Made by a program: the position numbers and the translations under genes. Of a stretch of 64,000 nt of DNA, positions 63,301-64,000 are shown in pieces; position 1 is the first letter of the stretch; each line of letters begins with the position of its first letter. The notes under the pieces are model-generated. The model ran no database searches. It worked only from the letters and a program-made list of their open reading frames with translations, and was not told where the DNA came from. The stretch is from G965230065 sp965230065 (lineage in GTDB: Bacteria; Bacteroidota; Bacteroidia; Cytophagales; Cyclobacteriaceae), in NCBI GenBank assembly GCA_965230065.1, contig OZ245942.1, positions 310,001-374,000 on the forward strand, written 5' to 3'.

Positions 63301-64000
63301 ATAAATAAGGTTTTTAATGACATCAGTGCGTTTGCCATACAAACGAATACCCGGGGTTTCGTGCTCTCCGGTACCATTACGTGCAATTGTATTATTTGCT
63401 ATGAGATGGTATCCTTCAGAAATATAGGAGTCAATACCTATACCCAGGTTATCGGTTATTTTATTACCTATTATTTTACATTCACGGTTTTGAGATAAAT
63501 CAATGCCATCTAACTCCTTTACCCGTAGGGCATTGTGAATAATTTCATTATTTTCTATTTGCCATACATCCGCGTTATTGAGCAAATAAATCCCTCCTAC
63601 TTCTTGATACGCAATAATATTATTTCGAACAGTTACGCTATCGGCCCCGTCTCCCACAATACCATTGCCGCCTGAGCGAGCAGTATCAGGATCGGTAAGC
63701 TGATCGGCATATGTGCCAATAATGCATCCTTGAACCAGTCCATTATGGGCTTTATCGGTAAAAATGATGTTTGCATTTGCACTACCACTCTTACTCGCAA
63801 ATCCAAAAATTGCCAAGTTTTTAACAGAAACGCCAGGAGCATCTATTTTTAAACCATATTTGATATTACGCTGTCCTACGATTTCTATTTCAGGCCCCTC
63901 GATTTTATCAAGCGTTAGGTTTTCTATACCAACCTCTCCACCCGTACCTAACATGATTGGATTGGTATTGGCAGTAAAGTTGCTTTGTGTAGCCCCATCA
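60349..64000 (-). CDS. Giant right-handed beta-helix protein with T9SS sorting domain, 5' end outside window
   Basis: At least 1216 residues; the frame is open at the window's right edge. The N-terminal visible part is a parallel beta-helix (repeats such as GIYLLNNADVWQIENNEIIHNA and GIGIDSYISEGYHLIANNTI), as in pectate-lyase-type and adhesin folds. A CARDB/DUF11-like Ig domain follows (VVIKNTGGQVTHGVTIDAP). The C-terminus (FPNPFEGKTNLLFYL...GVFIVRLTINGQVYAQRIIS) is a type IX secretion type A sorting domain, so it is exported and anchored or released at the cell surface. It heads the minus-strand exopolysaccharide cluster, 30 bases before the regulator gene. Confidence 0.85.
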   Translation of the reverse strand, partial: DGATQSNFTANTNPIMLGTGGEVGIENLTLDKIEGPEIEIVGQRNIKYGLKIDAPGVSVKNLAIFGFASKSGSANANIIFTDKAHNGLVQGCIIGTYADQLTDPDTARSGGNGIVGDGADSVTVRNNIIAYQEVGGIYLLNNADVWQIENNEIIHNALRVKELDGIDLSQNRECKIIGNKITDNLGIGIDSYISEGYHLIANNTIARNGTGEHETPGIRLYGKRTDVIKNLIYDNTGAGVLITSSATKHRVKKNSMYNNGSVGDNPTGEIGIDLLASKENHKRGKSPFVTQNDPEDYDIGGNGLLNFPVLDSAIVKEGNLLLTGWARQAAELEFFMADTSSDNFPQGKTYLFSLIEGSTDDLDSTVSVYGPVVHGISVGNDSTSRFRFSFPLPNGISLGSVLTATATLDSTTSEFSNAVEVTEELTSVMPIAGCLMINADSSYAVNLGYYNPNISEIEIPYGENNIFSNNETFTSHPTRFAPGLHTSVFTVNYDKNGLIWTLDGNELKLDGEVALCVTNISVEATTARPFVEEGDTTKIRVVIKNTGGQVTHGVTIDAPIPSELTYLASQPSAGSYNTNTWNVGTLNPGDSVVLEFEVKVNENADFTASLGSIFQEDSNELDNSSTVSIGVEASTGGEDGGVESNGNLATKLATRNFKRTFSEKKASSARKTRFTRANVKNGKIKAAGANARTKGGVTPLDFIPENGPASTQAFITTPGDLIGVTNASTVFAVDYLNEKSQRLGAMLAITTTGGELYEHTKVICDRLNGAVLEDIWHTEVLRKPFIIFKLRQPGQEVDYAINFIVKRRGGQFIIDNRWGLEEYDTDNTEEIFNLQIWSTSPEYTKKLLSDFINNLSKTEQMKFDNNYPPVIPEVYVKSGKYENGQIILDLSNQVNATELAVRGTSAAVEDGRRQSFLYELPITSEESAKVSVPVNNVFDAGFSVQNDLVGGMDVLYFADGPWGVDYEKGGAVVNEFYALQQEESDVVEEELLIERKAVMKGEVTTYASLFRYLRPGLQPRDLQAFNQLRFTANGTGELEVILLKKSVEGSAGQYRKTVKLTEEKKEFFINFSELTDRMGFGAGTFKADDVTAIVFNVLGDQQTAHPFEINIENVVFTTQFITATEEELDRKEEVLKIFPNPFEGKTNLLFYLKQPRNAVHLEVLDVLGNKVANLLESELQSGFYEIPVDGKRIGKGVFIVRLTINGQVYAQRIISQ

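Overview
The window comes from a Bacteroidota chromosome, most likely Cytophagales. The evidence is a type IX secretion C-terminal sorting domain on the protein at the right edge, a TamB/TamL pair in which TamL is a lipoprotein, lipoboxes with SusD-era Bacteroidota style, heparinase and sulfatase genes, and mostly weak Shine-Dalgarno signals. Genus-level placement is not possible from sequence alone. No rRNA, tRNA or CRISPR array was recognised.

Layout. 1-3521: end of tamB and tamL (outer-membrane assembly module). 3754-9860: housekeeping and small-molecule enzymes (haloalkane dehalogenase, DUF2071, AlkZ-like HTH_42 protein, class-V aminotransferase, GNAT, alpha/beta hydrolase), separated by several palindromic intergenic elements. 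9866-12409: a large exported protein of unknown function and a stretch with decayed coding fragments. 12410-17140: an accessory island of four minus-strand genes joined by three ATGA overlaps (XRE regulator, DNA cytosine methyltransferase, a double-GHKL histidine-kinase-like ATPase, and a receiver-domain protein with a HEPN-type Rx4H motif). This is the best candidate for an undescribed system, probably anti-phage. An intact IS982-type element (17373-18394) with a 6-bp target duplication lies just upstream. 18539-24556: two tandem heparinase II/III paralogues, an MntA/HepT toxin-antitoxin pair and an AT-rich membrane protein with an SH3-like tail. 25038-33888: clpB, a lipoprotein, an HD hydrolase, a sodium:solute symporter with a 52-residue partner, an AI-2E transporter and a sulfatase. 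33889-38451: a scrambled zone with 41-bp tandem repeats, Uma2 and sulfatase remnants, DUF1080, a MoxR ATPase, a duplicated SnoaL fragment and an HNH gene broken by an amber codon. 38582-43198: CurA-type reductase, SnoaL protein, a membrane-anchored sulfotransferase and an arylsulfotransferase-like propeller. 43472-49985: a molybdenum hydroxylase (CO-dehydrogenase form II / xanthine-dehydrogenase-like) operon coxG-S-L-M ending in a strong terminator, with a haloacid dehalogenase and an XdhC/CoxI maturation gene upstream. 50150-54154: glycosyltransferases GT9 and GT4, a methyltransferase and a sugar isomerase/epimerase. 54162-64000: a compact minus-strand cluster reading from a giant T9SS beta-helix protein through a response regulator, a YaiO-type outer-membrane barrel, a HEAT-repeat membrane protein and a processive-type GT2 to a hybrid histidine kinase, which together look like a regulated exopolysaccharide and adhesin export system.

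The intergenic DNA is unusually rich in perfect or near-perfect palindromes of several unrelated families, some of which run into gene ends, so repeat-driven rearrangement is a theme of the region.
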